Assembly (NCBI RefSeq): GCF_963678635.1
Contig: NC_087062.1
Span: forward strand, 76,006,349-76,070,348
DNA length: 64,000 nucleotides
Reading direction: 5' to 3'
Origin: Symsagittifera roscoffensis
Lineage: Eukaryota; Xenacoelomorpha; Acoela; Convolutidae
Below are positions 23,601 to 35,600 of this stretch, piece by piece. The notes beneath the pieces were generated by a model that worked only from the letters and a program-made list of their open reading frames with translations, searched no databases and was not told where the DNA came from. Position 1 is the first letter of the stretch. Each line of letters starts with the position of its first letter. The position numbers and the translations under genes are program-made.

Positions 23601-26600
23601 CTTTATTTCTTCAAATCGTGTTTGATGTTCTGTGTTCCATTCAAAATTATTTTGTTGTCTAAGGATGTTATAAAATGGTCGTAGATATAATTGCATTTTA
23701 TAAACATATTTACTTAAAAAGTTTAACATTCCAAGAAATTCTTGGATTTTCTTTTTATTTGTTGGTGGTTGAAGTTTTTGAATAGCGTCAATGCGTGATT
23801 TCAATGGAGTGATTGTTTTTCTTTCTATATTATGTCCTAAGAATTTAACTCTTGTCAAAAAGAAGTGTGATTTATCGGGGGCGGCCTTCAGATTTTCGTT
23901 CTGAAGTATTTGGTGATATTTTTCTAAAACATTGAACATCTCGTCTTTTGTTTGTGATTGCATAAAAACATCGTCTAGATAGCTGATTGCGTTTTTCTTG
24001 AGTATTAGTGGTCTAAAAATTTTGCTCATAAAAGCTGAAAATGCTGCTGGTCCTATGGATATTCCATAGAATAAGCGGTTAAATTCATATTGTTGGTTTC
24101 CGATAACAAATTGTGTTAAACGTCGTGATTGTTCATCTAGTGGCATTTGATTGTATGCACTATTCATATCGGCGGTTGTGAAGTATTTGCCGTTTATTTT
24201 TGTTAAAATAACTTGTATTGGTTCGATGGGCCAATTGCATTTTGATTCATCTATGAGTGAATTGAGGTATCTAGCGTCGAGAACGATTTTTAATGATTCT
24301 CCTTTAGCTAGAATGATAACGGGGTTGATGAATGTGTTGCCTTTTGGTTGTTCTTCTTTATTAACTGGTGATATAATATTGTACTGTTCTAAAATATCGA
24401 GTAATCTGTTTACTTTATCATGTAAGTGAATTGGTACTTTACTTGCTCTCTGTTTTTTGAAAACTGCGTCTGGTTTTAATGGGAGATGTAGTGATGAACT
24501 GATTTTTCCAACATCGAATTTTGATGTTGCATAGACTGATGAATATTCAATTAGCTGTTTGGCTAACTTTTCGAATTCGACTTGTGTTATTTGTGAATGT
24601 TGGAAATTAAACATTGTTAAAAATTTTTGTTGGTCCTCTGTGTAGTTACTTATGTTGAATGTAGGTTTGAAATATGGAGTTTTTGTGAAATAATCCGTAT
24701 TTCTGTTTTCGTTACTTATTATATTATTTATAGATAATTCTTCATTAAGAATTGTAGATTGGCAAATATCTAGTAATTGGAGTATATTATTTACGCGATA
24801 GGCTTTTTCGTGTATTGGTGATATTGTAGCGTTGGTTTCACAATATCCTAAAAGTCCTAAAGGTAATGTTACTTGGTAAGGTGTGTTGTTATAAACATGT
24901 AAGGAAATAATATCTGAATTCGAATTTTTCAAATATTTTATGGATGAGATTGTGATTTTGAAAAATTTGTGAATAGGTTTGAATTCAAATTCTGACATAT
25001 GAAATTTTTGTTTGTTTTGTTCTTTATCATATTGGTGAACTTGTTTGATTGAAAAATTATAGATGTTTCCTGATAGTGGTTTCAGGTGTTTTCTTTGTTG
25101 GTTAAATATCGGATAGAATTTTGAAAAGAATGGTGGTTGTTTATTTAATCTTTGAAAAAATGTTAAGGATGTTTCTTTTGTTTTTGTATATTTATCTTTG
25201 ATTAATATTTTACTATTTAGGATGTTAATTGTTGGTATATACTTCGAAATAAATGGTATTCCAATGATATTATATTTAATATCAGTGATATGGAATATTT
25301 GTTTAAATGGCTTATTTAGAATTTTACTTTGCTCCATTGTTCTGGTAGGGAGGAGAAATAATTGGATTTTTCCGTAGTTTATCAGTGTTGATCCTTGTGC
25401 TGTTGCTAGTTTGCTGGAGGTTTCAAGAGGTGTTAGCTTTGGGTGTAAAGTTTTTATTTCATTCCATGTGGGAATGTTTATTATGTTTGATTCTGCTCCT
25501 GAATCAATTAAAAAATCTATTTCAAGGTCTGGTGGTTGAAATTCTTTGTTTCTTGGGCTTTCTAAGAGAAATGGTATTGTCCAAATTTTTTCTTTGGGTT
25601 GTTCTTTTTGTATATTTTGATAAATGTGGTTTGTATTCAAGCATTTTGTTTTGGTATTTTTATTGGGTTGTTCTGTAGTATTTTTTGCATTTGTTTCTTG
25701 CGTTGTTGGTGTGGAATTTATGGGTGTAGTGTAATAATTTTGAAGAAATTCTGATTGATTTTCATATATGTGTGATGGAAAAGGTTGTTCATATATGACA
25801 GATTCATAGTCATTTTCGACTTTTATCATATTGATAGAAAGAGTGTTTTCTGTATCACTTTCTGAATCTGATGATGTACAATTTATTTGATTGAGTTGTA
25901 ACGTATCAGTAACTGTGTCATCAATACCTGGGGGGTCTGATGTTGTTTCTGGGTTAGCTTGTACTTGATTGATTTGTCTTTGATGTTTAGGTGTACTGCT
26001 TCTATGACGATTATTAGAGTTATTATAGTGATTATTATTCCGGTGTGGTGATTGGGAATAATTTCTATAACGATTATTATAACTTGAGTGTCGATTTTGT
26101 GAATTATTTCGCGATCTGTTTTGGTAATTATTGTTTTGTCTGTTATAGTTCGATCTATTATATGAGTTATTACTTGATTGATTGTTCGGGTAATTCTGGT
26201 TTCGGTTGTTTGAATAACTTCTATTTCGATTATAGGAGTAGTTTCTATTCCTATTGTATGATGAATTTCGTGATTGGTTGTTTGGATAGTAGTTATTTCT
26301 TGATTGGGAATTAGATCTAGAAACAAATCGTTGTGTATTTGAATTTGATCTGGAGTAGTTATTTCGACTATTTGGTCTATTGTAGTGATTTTGTGATGAA
26401 TTGTTCGTGTTTCTTCGTTCTGGTGATCTTCCTCTATAACTTGAGTTATATGGTGATTGATTTCTTGTATAATTTGTATTGTTCGGGAGTGGTTTTCCTG
26501 AACTGTTGTTGCTGTGGACTGTTTTGTTCGGTAGATTTTGATCTTTTTTCATGTATTGATAGAATGATTTATTTGGTTCTTTATATTTTTGAGGTTTATT

Positions 26601-29600
26601 TTGATTGTCTTGCTGTTTTTGTCTACATTCGGAAATACTATGTCCGTATCGTCGGCAATAATTACACCATTTTTTGAAAGATGGTTTGCCTTTAAAGTTT
26701 GGGTTCTTTTCGTAAATATTGAGTATTTCAGTGATTTTTTCAACGAGGTCTGTTTCTGATTCCTGTATATTATTAATATTAGTGGGAGTCGTTTCAATTC
26801 TGCTAACGTATTGTAATTTCAGATTTTCCGTTTCTTCTAGTTTCATCGTGATTTCTGCTTGTTCTAATTTGTCTACTAGTTTTCGAAAATCTAAATCGGG
26901 TTCTCGAATTGAAGAAGGATGGGATGCTCTCTTTTTTATTGCTATTTTCCTTAATTGTGGTGTTAAGGTCATCATTAAGATTTCTGTCATCTTTGTGTTT
27001 TTATAGTCATGTGTATTTAATGAGTATGCTTTTCGAACTAGTGTTTCGATTCGTACTGCTATTTGCTTGATGGTTTCGTTTGGTAATCTGCGAATTTCAT
27101 TACATAAAACTCTTTGTTGTTGTTTATTTCTTTCGGAGTCAAACATTTTTGAAAATTCTTGTGTAAATCTTTTCCAGTTTGATTTTATTTCTAGAGGTAG
27201 TACTGAAAACCATTTTTGGGCTGCGCCATCTAAGGTTGTTTGTATTAACGCTGTGCGTCGATGTATCCAGTTTTGATGTAGTGGCGTATTAATTGGTTCA
27301 GGTCCTATATTTAAAATCAAATTTGCTGTTACTGCATTTAAATAATCTTCTACAGAGTATTCAGGGTCTGTTCCTGTGAAAACCATTAAGGGTTTGTTTG
27401 ATGTTATTGATGATCCACCCATAAGGTATGGATTCATTGTCATTTGTAATGATTCTGCTGCATTTGGCATTTGAGAAAAATTTGAAAGTTGGTTTCTTGT
27501 TATTTCATGTTGTTGGAGATAATATGGGAGTGGTATTTCATTTTGCATTTGTGATGGTTGATACGAGTGTGCAGTCATTGGATTTTGTTGTTGAATTGGT
27601 TGAAAAGATTGTGTATTAATTGGATTTTGTTGTTGAATTGGTTGTTGATGTTGTGCATCTATTGTTTGTGGAGAAAAATTTCTATGGTTTGTACATGTTT
27701 TCTGTATTCCTTGTCTACGATATTCTTGAGTATTTTGTGCAAATATATCTGGTTGTAAGAAATCATCATCTGAGGATAAATAATCCATTTGATAAGATGT
27801 TTGTTTTTTATTTTTATTTTGTTGAAAAAATGGGTAATTTTCACTGCGATCCTGTGGAGGATTTGGTTGAAAATTTTTGGAATTATATTGGGCCGTTGGG
27901 TTATCCCAGTTTCGAGGTTTTGTATATTGATTAAAATTCCTTTGTGGTTGATAATTTGTTTTTGATGTATGTGTATAATTATAATTATGGTCTGCAAAGT
28001 TGTTTCTAGTGAATGTTTTGCGTGTTTTTGATGGTATTGTCATGGGTCTGTATGTTTGGTAATCCATATGTGAATATTTAGGGACAACCGAAGGTTTAAC
28101 GGTTGATTGTAAGGTTACCTGTGTTTGTGAAGGATTTGTATTTCTTGGTGTTGTTAAATTTGGGCGTATTGGTGAAATACTTTGTTGTGTAGTTGTTGTG
28201 TGTACAATTTCTTCATTTATGAAGTGTGATGGTGTCTGGATATCTTGTTGAGTAAGATTCCTAGTTCCATTGAGGTTTTCGTTGTGTATGACTGTAGAGT
28301 TTAAACTATTATTTTGTGTATCGGGTAAAAATGTATTATAGTTTAATGGTGTTGCATCAATTGTTAATGGTATTACTCTTACATAATCTCTTATGTAAGA
28401 TATCGTACTTATTGCTTGACTTGAGATTGATTGTGGGAAGCTTATAAATGCGGGATGAGACCATTCGGGGTCCCAAACATAATCTGATTGTTCTGTGATA
28501 GCGGTATCATCGTTCGAATTTTGGGGTCTAAAATTTTTTCTTGCTTGTGCAATTAAATCAATATTGTGTGTGAAATAATCTATTATGAACCATGCCAAAA
28601 TTTTTTGTAAATCGTGTTTGGTATGTTGTGAAACGTCGTCTTTCGTGAAATTTTCTTTAATGATGTTTAAATAACTAGAGAGTAGTGTGATTTCATGTCG
28701 TACTCTTAAATGTTTAGATGTTTCTGTCGGTGAGACATTTGTTAATGGGATTTCGTTTTCTAATATCGAAATATAACTATATATTATTGCGAAAACTTCA
28801 TTGGTGAATATGGAGTTTGCTCTTTGTGAGTTATGATATCGGATGCTTTTTATATATTCTGAAAAAACTTTTGAAAATTCTAAATCAAGATCGTCTGTTT
28901 GAATTGTATATTTTCTATTATTATGGTTTGGTGAGGTGAATTCTATGGAGTAGATTCCATACTGTTGTGTTATGTTGCATATATCTTTTAGATAGTGATC
29001 TATGATTTGTCTTTTGATTTTTACATCGGGGAACTCTGTTTTACATGGACTGATTCCGGGTTCAAATAAATTTACGAGTAAATTTTGACAAAATATGTGT
29101 TGTCCTCTATCAGTATCTGCGTCTACTATAAAAGGAAAGATTTCATCATCATCTGGAGTTTCGTCACCTGGGGTGTGCGTTGAGCTCATTTTTTCGTTCG
29201 ATGACTGTTAATATGTAATTATTAATGTGTCGAATTGGTTGATTCCAATTGTACAAATGTACTGGTTTGTGTTTATACTGCTTTTTTATTCTTCTTTTTC
29301 CTCTTTTTGATGAATTTGAAGTTGTTTCTGAGTCAGAAAAATATAGTTGATCGTGAAGTGGGCAATTTTTATCTATTGATTCTTTTAGTTTGTAAAGTTC
29401 GTCTAAACTGTTGGTTTCTGATTCTGAAAATGCGTTTCGATTTTTTGAAAATCTTTTTCGTGTTATTTGTCTTTGTTTAGTTATTATTTTCCTCTTTAGT
29501 GTTTGTCGTTTTGTGCGAATGTATCCAACTGTTTGTGTATGAGGTGTGATTACAAGGTCGTATTTTTTGTTATTTATTTCACAATTGTGTAAAACGATTG

Positions 29601-32600
29601 TTTGTTTATTTCCTAGGTTTTTAAATGACATAAGGTTTAGAATGACGGATGCAAAGGTTGTTAAATGATTTCTATTTTCCTAAACTGTTAGTTCTTACGA
29701 TTTTTTGGTTAGCTTAACCTGGGTCTATTTGTTCAGGGTTGGAGAGAAAAGTATATCGATTCCGAAGAATGATTTTTACTTTCTCGTGACTAGTATAAGT
29801 TAAGGTGTTAACTTACTTAATCTTACTTAGGGGTAGTGATTGTGTTCAAGGGTTGGAGAATAGTAAATCGATCCACAAGGTTCAGGTATAATTAGAACGC
29901 GAGTAGTTCGTTAGATACTATTTTAAACTTACTAAGTCTAAGATTTATCCTGGGTCTGGTAAGAGGAGGGGTCAAGTGAAGGATGAATAACCGAAGTTCT
30001 TCACTATTTATCCTAATTTGAATGATTAGTTTTGTTTTTAAAAATTTCTATTAGTCTTGGGTCTTTAGAAAGGGTTGGGTAGTGAATCGACGTTTGAGGT
30101 CGTTAGACACTAATTAAGTGGGTGGGGGAGAACCAAGTTGTTCTGTTTGATCCAAGGATAAGCCTTGATGATCAAATTTAAAATTTAATTAAGTAGAAAA
30201 TGATTTAAGATCCAAGGATAAGCCTTGATGATCTGGTTTTAAAATTAAGTGAATTTAAGTTTTAATAAAATTTTAAATGTGTGTAAAGGAAAGATTTAGT
30301 GTTTTGATGATGTTAGTGGGTTTATGATTGCTGTTATGTTTTAGATGATGGAGCTGGAACAACAGGATGATTTATGATTACTAACCATTTATTGTCATGC
30401 TACTAATTTTTATTTTTATTTTTCAATAAATATTTTTCAAACATATTTTGTATATTACTGCAGAGTTTTAGGAGAACGATCTTAGATCTTTTTATCAATC
30501 GTTATTGTATATTAATAATTTTGTTTAGCGCCTGAAATGATTTTGAAGAGTAACTTCAAGGTTTTATGTTTGTAAATGGAAATCTAAATTCATTGCAAGT
30601 AGTATTCGAAATATAAAAGTTTGTTCTGGCTTTTGCCGAACTATCATATAACTATACGGCAAGTTTCTACTTTGTCGTATGTCGTCTTTGGTTCGAGGTC
30701 TTCTTCCAATTCCGGGTAGTTCTGTTATGGTTCGGAATATTGGCTCTGATCTATTGAGTCGTAGAGACATTTCGATTAAATTATTGTCGTATAACATTTT
30801 GTAAATGTTTTTGTCTAATTTCTAATCTATTTTGGTTAATTCTAATCTATTAAGGTCTTGTTCGAGACTTATGGTCGCACCAGATGAGTTAGGACTGGAG
30901 TGTATAACTCATAGAGTAATTTCGGATAGGGTACACCGTCTGCTCGTCACGCTATCTTATTTTCGGCCGGATAGATTCGTGCAACTTCTTAGTCTAATAC
31001 CGATCCTAATCTTACTCTTATACTATCTAGTCTCAGGTTGTTTAACTAGTCTCTGCTAGGCTCAATAGATCTAGGGTATACTGGTTTATTGCGGCTGCTG
31101 AAGTGCTCGGGAGAGTCCAACTAATTTCTAAGTTAAATTCAAATCTCTCTGGTGCTGAAATTACAAGTAACTTCAGCACTTACAAATAAGTGGGTTGTTA
31201 GTTAGATGGATCATGATTGGTTAATATTAAATACTTTACATTGGTAAAATATCTAAATTATCCAATCATAAAATGTAGTTTAGATCAGGTTCCAATTTTT
31301 CAATTAAACAACTTTCTTGACAGGTTGTCTCAAATTGGGTTTAGTCTCCAAATTGTTTTTTTTTCTGTCAACTAACTGAAAAACCTGAGCTTGTTTGCAT
31401 TTTAATTACCCGTTCTGTTAGAACTTTGTTATTCATGGTGGTTGTAATTTTCCTAGTCCAATTTTTCTCTGAATCAGTTTTTTCAACTTTTTCTCTTGTT
31501 TTCGCTTATGGCAGCTTCATTTCGAATCGTTTGATGAGCAAAAGAAAGTTATCTAAAAGTTAAGAGGAGAGACTTAAATGCATTTTGAGTTTTCAAGTTC
31601 TTACTTAATTTATTTTTTTTGGCTCAGCGTATATCTGATCTGGTTTTTTTGGCTTTGTTACCACTGTGTACGATGTTTTTTATCATAGTGCTTTACTCTG
31701 GACGATGGTTTTTAAATCATATTTTTTCTTTTTTGTATCGTGTCAATTTCTGCAATGTAAGGTAGCAAATTTCGGGGGGGGGGGGCGATAATCGGTTAAT
31801 TGAGGGCTTAATATCAGTATTTGTCAGAAAACTTTCGAAAGAAGCCTTCAAGCAATATTGAATTTGATGACTACTTATCACGACCCTTAAGAATTAACTT
31901 TGGCGATAAATCATTGTTGCATGTCGGACGTCCGTGTTGAATTGGAACTTGATTTGATAAGAGATTAAAATGTTTTTAGGGTGATGATCTGACATAGGGT
32001 AGATTGGAATAGGTAAATAGTCTTAGTAGAGATGCGAATTTCGAAGAGATGCTTGGCTTGACACCCAAGCAATGGTCCTTCCCAGCTACCTCTACGCGAG
32101 AAAAGCAATTGACCTAACTTTTTTGCTGCTTTTTTTTGTAAAAATAATAGTTATGATTTGTTCGTGGTGTAAAAATTGTCTTGTGTGTAATTTTGGATTT
32201 TTTTGTATGTGTAGGCCGTACGACGGTAAGTGGAGTAAGACTATGGTGGGCTATGGGCCTGAAGATGACCACTTTGTGGTTGAACTGACGTACAACTACG
32301 CTGTGAGGGACTACAAACTGGGAAACGACTTCCAGGTACGGTAGGTTAATTTAAGCTATGAGATGCCAGAAAAATGTTCAGATGTTTTTCAGTGTCGATG
32401 ATCGTAGTTCAGACTCTTATAGAGGTCGCGATGATTGTTTTCTGAAAAATTACCGCTCATAGCGTCGGATTTTAATTTAGTGTAGAAAATTTTAAATTTC
32501 TTAGTTATTTCTTTTATCAATCTTACCCCTTCCAGTTAACTCGACATCTTGATAATTTAATACCCATGCGTTAAGCAAGGGTATTGCAACTGGGCACTAG

Positions 32601-35600
32601 ACTTTTTTTCCGTAAATAGGCAAGGTCATGGGTCAATCTGACCAGGTCCAGTTTTTTTCAAATGGGAAATATTCTGTTTCAATTAAAATTGTCGGACAAT
32701 TATTTGTCTGCTTATCTATTGCCGGCTTAGTTTACGCCTACATTTTGTAATTTTATTTACCTTGACTTCGTATTTCCTTCTGTGGTTTTTGTATTGCAGA
32801 AGGAATATTGTCGGTTCAATGAGATAACGGGTAGTGGGAAACTCCTCTGCATTAGCTGACACTAACAAAAACTTTAAAACGAGAAGTTATCGCCCTCTGA
32901 AAAACAATTTTTTTTTGATTTTTCGACCGTTTTTAAAAATTTTGAATTTTATCGAAAACTACCCTGTCATACCTTGAGATTTTGGGTTCAATTCTCAGAA
33001 CGTGTTCAGGAAGCTCCTTTAATTATGCGGCGGCACCCAAAAAATTTTTTTACTCAAAAAGTTTTGGTCCTAGCAAAAATAAAAATTTTGTCTTTGACCA
33101 TTTTTTGGAAACTTATTGACTTTTCTCGTCAACTACCCTTCCAAAACTACCCTGCCGTTTTTGAACAAACTTCAAGTAGAGTGGCAACTCGGCAGACTGG
33201 CATTTTTACGGCAAAAGTTACAATTACTCGGACCGATAGTTTCGATTTTTCAAAAATTGAATTTTTTCTCAAGGATAAAAGTTTCCGACAACGGCTGTTA
33301 GTGCACCGCCAAGCATACTTATCTATAATTTTCTTGCTCTCACAACTCATTCATTCTTGACCTGAAAATTGGACGGGGACAATGACGGGGCCTTTCCAGT
33401 AATTTTTTTTTTCGAAAAGCAAACACTATTGCCCTCATATCATTTTTAGTTTGATGTACAAAGTCAAAAAATAGCATGGCTATTAAAGGTTGTTGAATAC
33501 CTTATTCTTTGTTGTGAGTTTAAATCTCAAGTTTTCACTGCTTAATTCCCAGTCGGGTTGGCTTAGTGGTTAGCTCATTGGACTGAAGGTCCATGGGCAT
33601 GGGTTCGAATCCCAGTTGGAGCCAGATAATTTTCTCTGCGCAGTTGAGTCTGTTGCATCCACCACCTATTGCAATATATCACCGAATCCCGTAGTGTCGG
33701 GTTTTTTTTTCTAAGTTATTTTTTTTTCGAGGCATAATTTTTGTTTTGGTTTTTGCTTCATCAATTTTGTTTTTGGTTGTTTTTGCTTATTTTGTTTTTT
33801 AGTTTCCCCTCTATGTTTATAGTACTCCACAAAAGTTAATTGGACATCTGCCCTAGTCGAATGTCTTGTAGGTTCTAGGTCATTCTAACGTATACGATTA
33901 TACTCTATGGTTCCCCACCTTAGGCCATTCTACCTTACGAAATTCAAGCCTATAATTAAGGTAATTGAGACTTAACTGATCTCTAACAACCGAGGATGTT
34001 ATAATACGACTTCACTTTTGGGGCACTTTTACAGCTTTTTAAGAGCATGTGTTTTGACACTCGAATAGTAATAGCTTAACACAGTTGATGCATTTCTCGT
34101 TGTTCAAATGAACCAAAAAAACTATTTGCATCTAATGATTTCAGAAATTTTCTAATTCTAAATATCTCCCAATATTCTTAATTTATACATATTCGAATCG
34201 ATCGCCTTGCCTAACTACAGCCTTCCAAGAAAGTTGTATATTGTTAAAAATCAAATTGCACAATTATAATAAGTTACAACAACGGCTTCACTGGGCTAGA
34301 AACAAATAAATAATTTACTAGTTTGTTTTGCATCATGTTTTCACTATGATGCTTTATTTCAGTTATCGATATATTTCATTGACTCTCGATTCAATTTGCC
34401 CATGTGCTTTACTGCATTATTTTTTTTGGTTAGCGCATGCAATTCGTTTTTGCTGAGGAATGCATATATGGCTCCCGTGAAAGAGAATTTGCATCAATAT
34501 GGTATCCATCTACGGTATTTATTGTTCGGAGGAGACCAGAAGCGGCCACCTTAGAAGGGTTCCAAAAAGCAAAGGAAACTTACTTGCAAAAGCTTGGCTT
34601 GATTTTTTGGAAGTGAAACTTTCATCGCCCCGAGTAATTGTAGTATTCTTGCAATAGTGGGAGTTGAACCCGAAAATATTATCTGGGCTTAGAATTGTTC
34701 AGAAAAAGTTGGTTCGGGAAATAATTTTCATACTTCACAGACAGATCTGGCCAAGCTAGCTATGAATGTTTAGGGTCTGACAATCTCCGATGAACAGTTG
34801 TGGAAGTCAGTGTCCGAGTCAAGCTTCCCTAAAATAGAAGACAAATCAGCCGGTGTAATATGCGTTGAGTCGCCAGATGGATACAAATTCTATTTTTCAA
34901 GCAACTATTCCTCTTTCGAAAACGACAAAGCAGGTATAGTTTATCTTATCGTTGAGCTAAACAAATAAAGGCATTGAAGATTGCCTATTTTAATACTATT
35001 GCAAAGTAGAATCGTTATCACAGAATGTTATCACAAACCATTATCACAGAATCTTATCACAAACCATTCATACAAATAGTAATGTAAAGAACATCAGAAA
35101 TAAAACTGAATTGCAGTGTTTTTCAAAGAGGAGGAGGGGAGGGGCGGCTGTGAATTTGGGCTGGTACGTTTTTGAAATCAGTTTCTTACTCGGATGAGTG
35201 ATAGTTTGTACTTTGCAGCGAATTTTGTTTGGCCGTTTAATAGAGTGCGTTTTATCAGCTTTATTGATGGCTGATGTTCCGGAGATAAAATAGTGACAGA
35301 TAGCAGATGTTGAACTTGGGGGATCGAATCCCTGACGGAAATCCTTTTTTAGCTCCCACTTTGCGTTTTTGTTCGTGTTTGCGAATTGCAGCTTCACATA
35401 TCTGCCAAAAAATTGTTTTCTCCGTAATTAAGAGTAGTGAACGTAACGAAGACTCTTATATAGGTCTTGCTGATTTTTTTGTTTCGTTTTTTTTTTCAGG
35501 AAAAAAGTCTTAAAATTTGTTCACGCTCAATTTTGATTTTTCGCGGTTTGACTTGTGATTTCTTTTTAAGTTCAGTGCATTTCTTTTGTTTAAAGAAAGG

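Larger units (their letters stand above)
29632..30884 (-). promoter_or_regulatory. 5' leader of the giant element
   Basis: 1.25 kb between 5' LTR and ORF1 without a convincing gene. It holds two exact copies of a 25-nt motif (30149-30173 and 30209-30233, spaced exactly 60 bp) with an AAGG..CCTT mini-hairpin, and three degenerate copies of GGGTTGGAGAATAGTAAATCGAT-like sequence (on the + strand near 29735, 29851 and 30069). Such repeats are plausible packaging or dimerisation signals. Donor-like AAGTAAGT sites occur near 29810-29825 and 29910. Confidence 0.55.
12375..31294 (-). mobile_element. Giant 18.9-kb Ty3/gypsy-type retrovirus-like element
   Basis: The element runs 5' to 3' on the - strand from 31294 to 12375. 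Two 410-bp LTRs with no difference seen by eye, TG..CA ends, a 4-bp ATTT target duplication, a primer binding site two bases inside the 5' LTR, a 2740-aa Gag-Pol and an 872-aa Env-like protein show a complete, recently inserted retrovirus-like element. The pol order (protease, RT, RNase H, integrase with GPY/F) is that of Ty3/gypsy and retroviruses, not copia or BEL. It is two to three times the usual gypsy length because of a long leader, a very long Gag, and a 6-kb region 3' of pol with at least five further frames. None of the main frames is broken. Its orientation is opposite to GLOD4, in whose second intron it lies. Confidence 0.95.
32336..34773 (+). other. GLOD4 intron 3
   Basis: 2.4 kb. 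Contains a head motif at 32563-32620, sequence at 32820-33170 related to the satellite of intron 4 (AACTACCC, GGGAAACTCC), and a tRNA-Phe-like unit at 33553-33711. No exon is visible. Confidence 0.75.

Noticed and set aside
25883-26326. 147-codon minus-strand frame of I/T-rich sequence
   Set aside because: A shifted reading of the Asn/Ser/Arg repeat domain of Gag; I/T/E periodicity mirrors the repeat.
20960-29189. Programmed frameshift between gag and pol
   Set aside because: Gag and Pol are in one uninterrupted frame, so no shift is needed.
21003-29480. Many + strand frames of 60-114 codons opposite gag-pol
   Set aside because: They are antisense shadows of a 2740-codon gene with strong codon bias; none shows a domain.
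31774-31785. G12 tract as a G-quadruplex element
   Set aside because: A plain homopolymer with no further G-runs nearby; could be sequencing slippage.
35300-35350. tRNA-like box B (GGGGGATCGAATCCCT)
   Set aside because: No box A or cloverleaf could be drawn around it.
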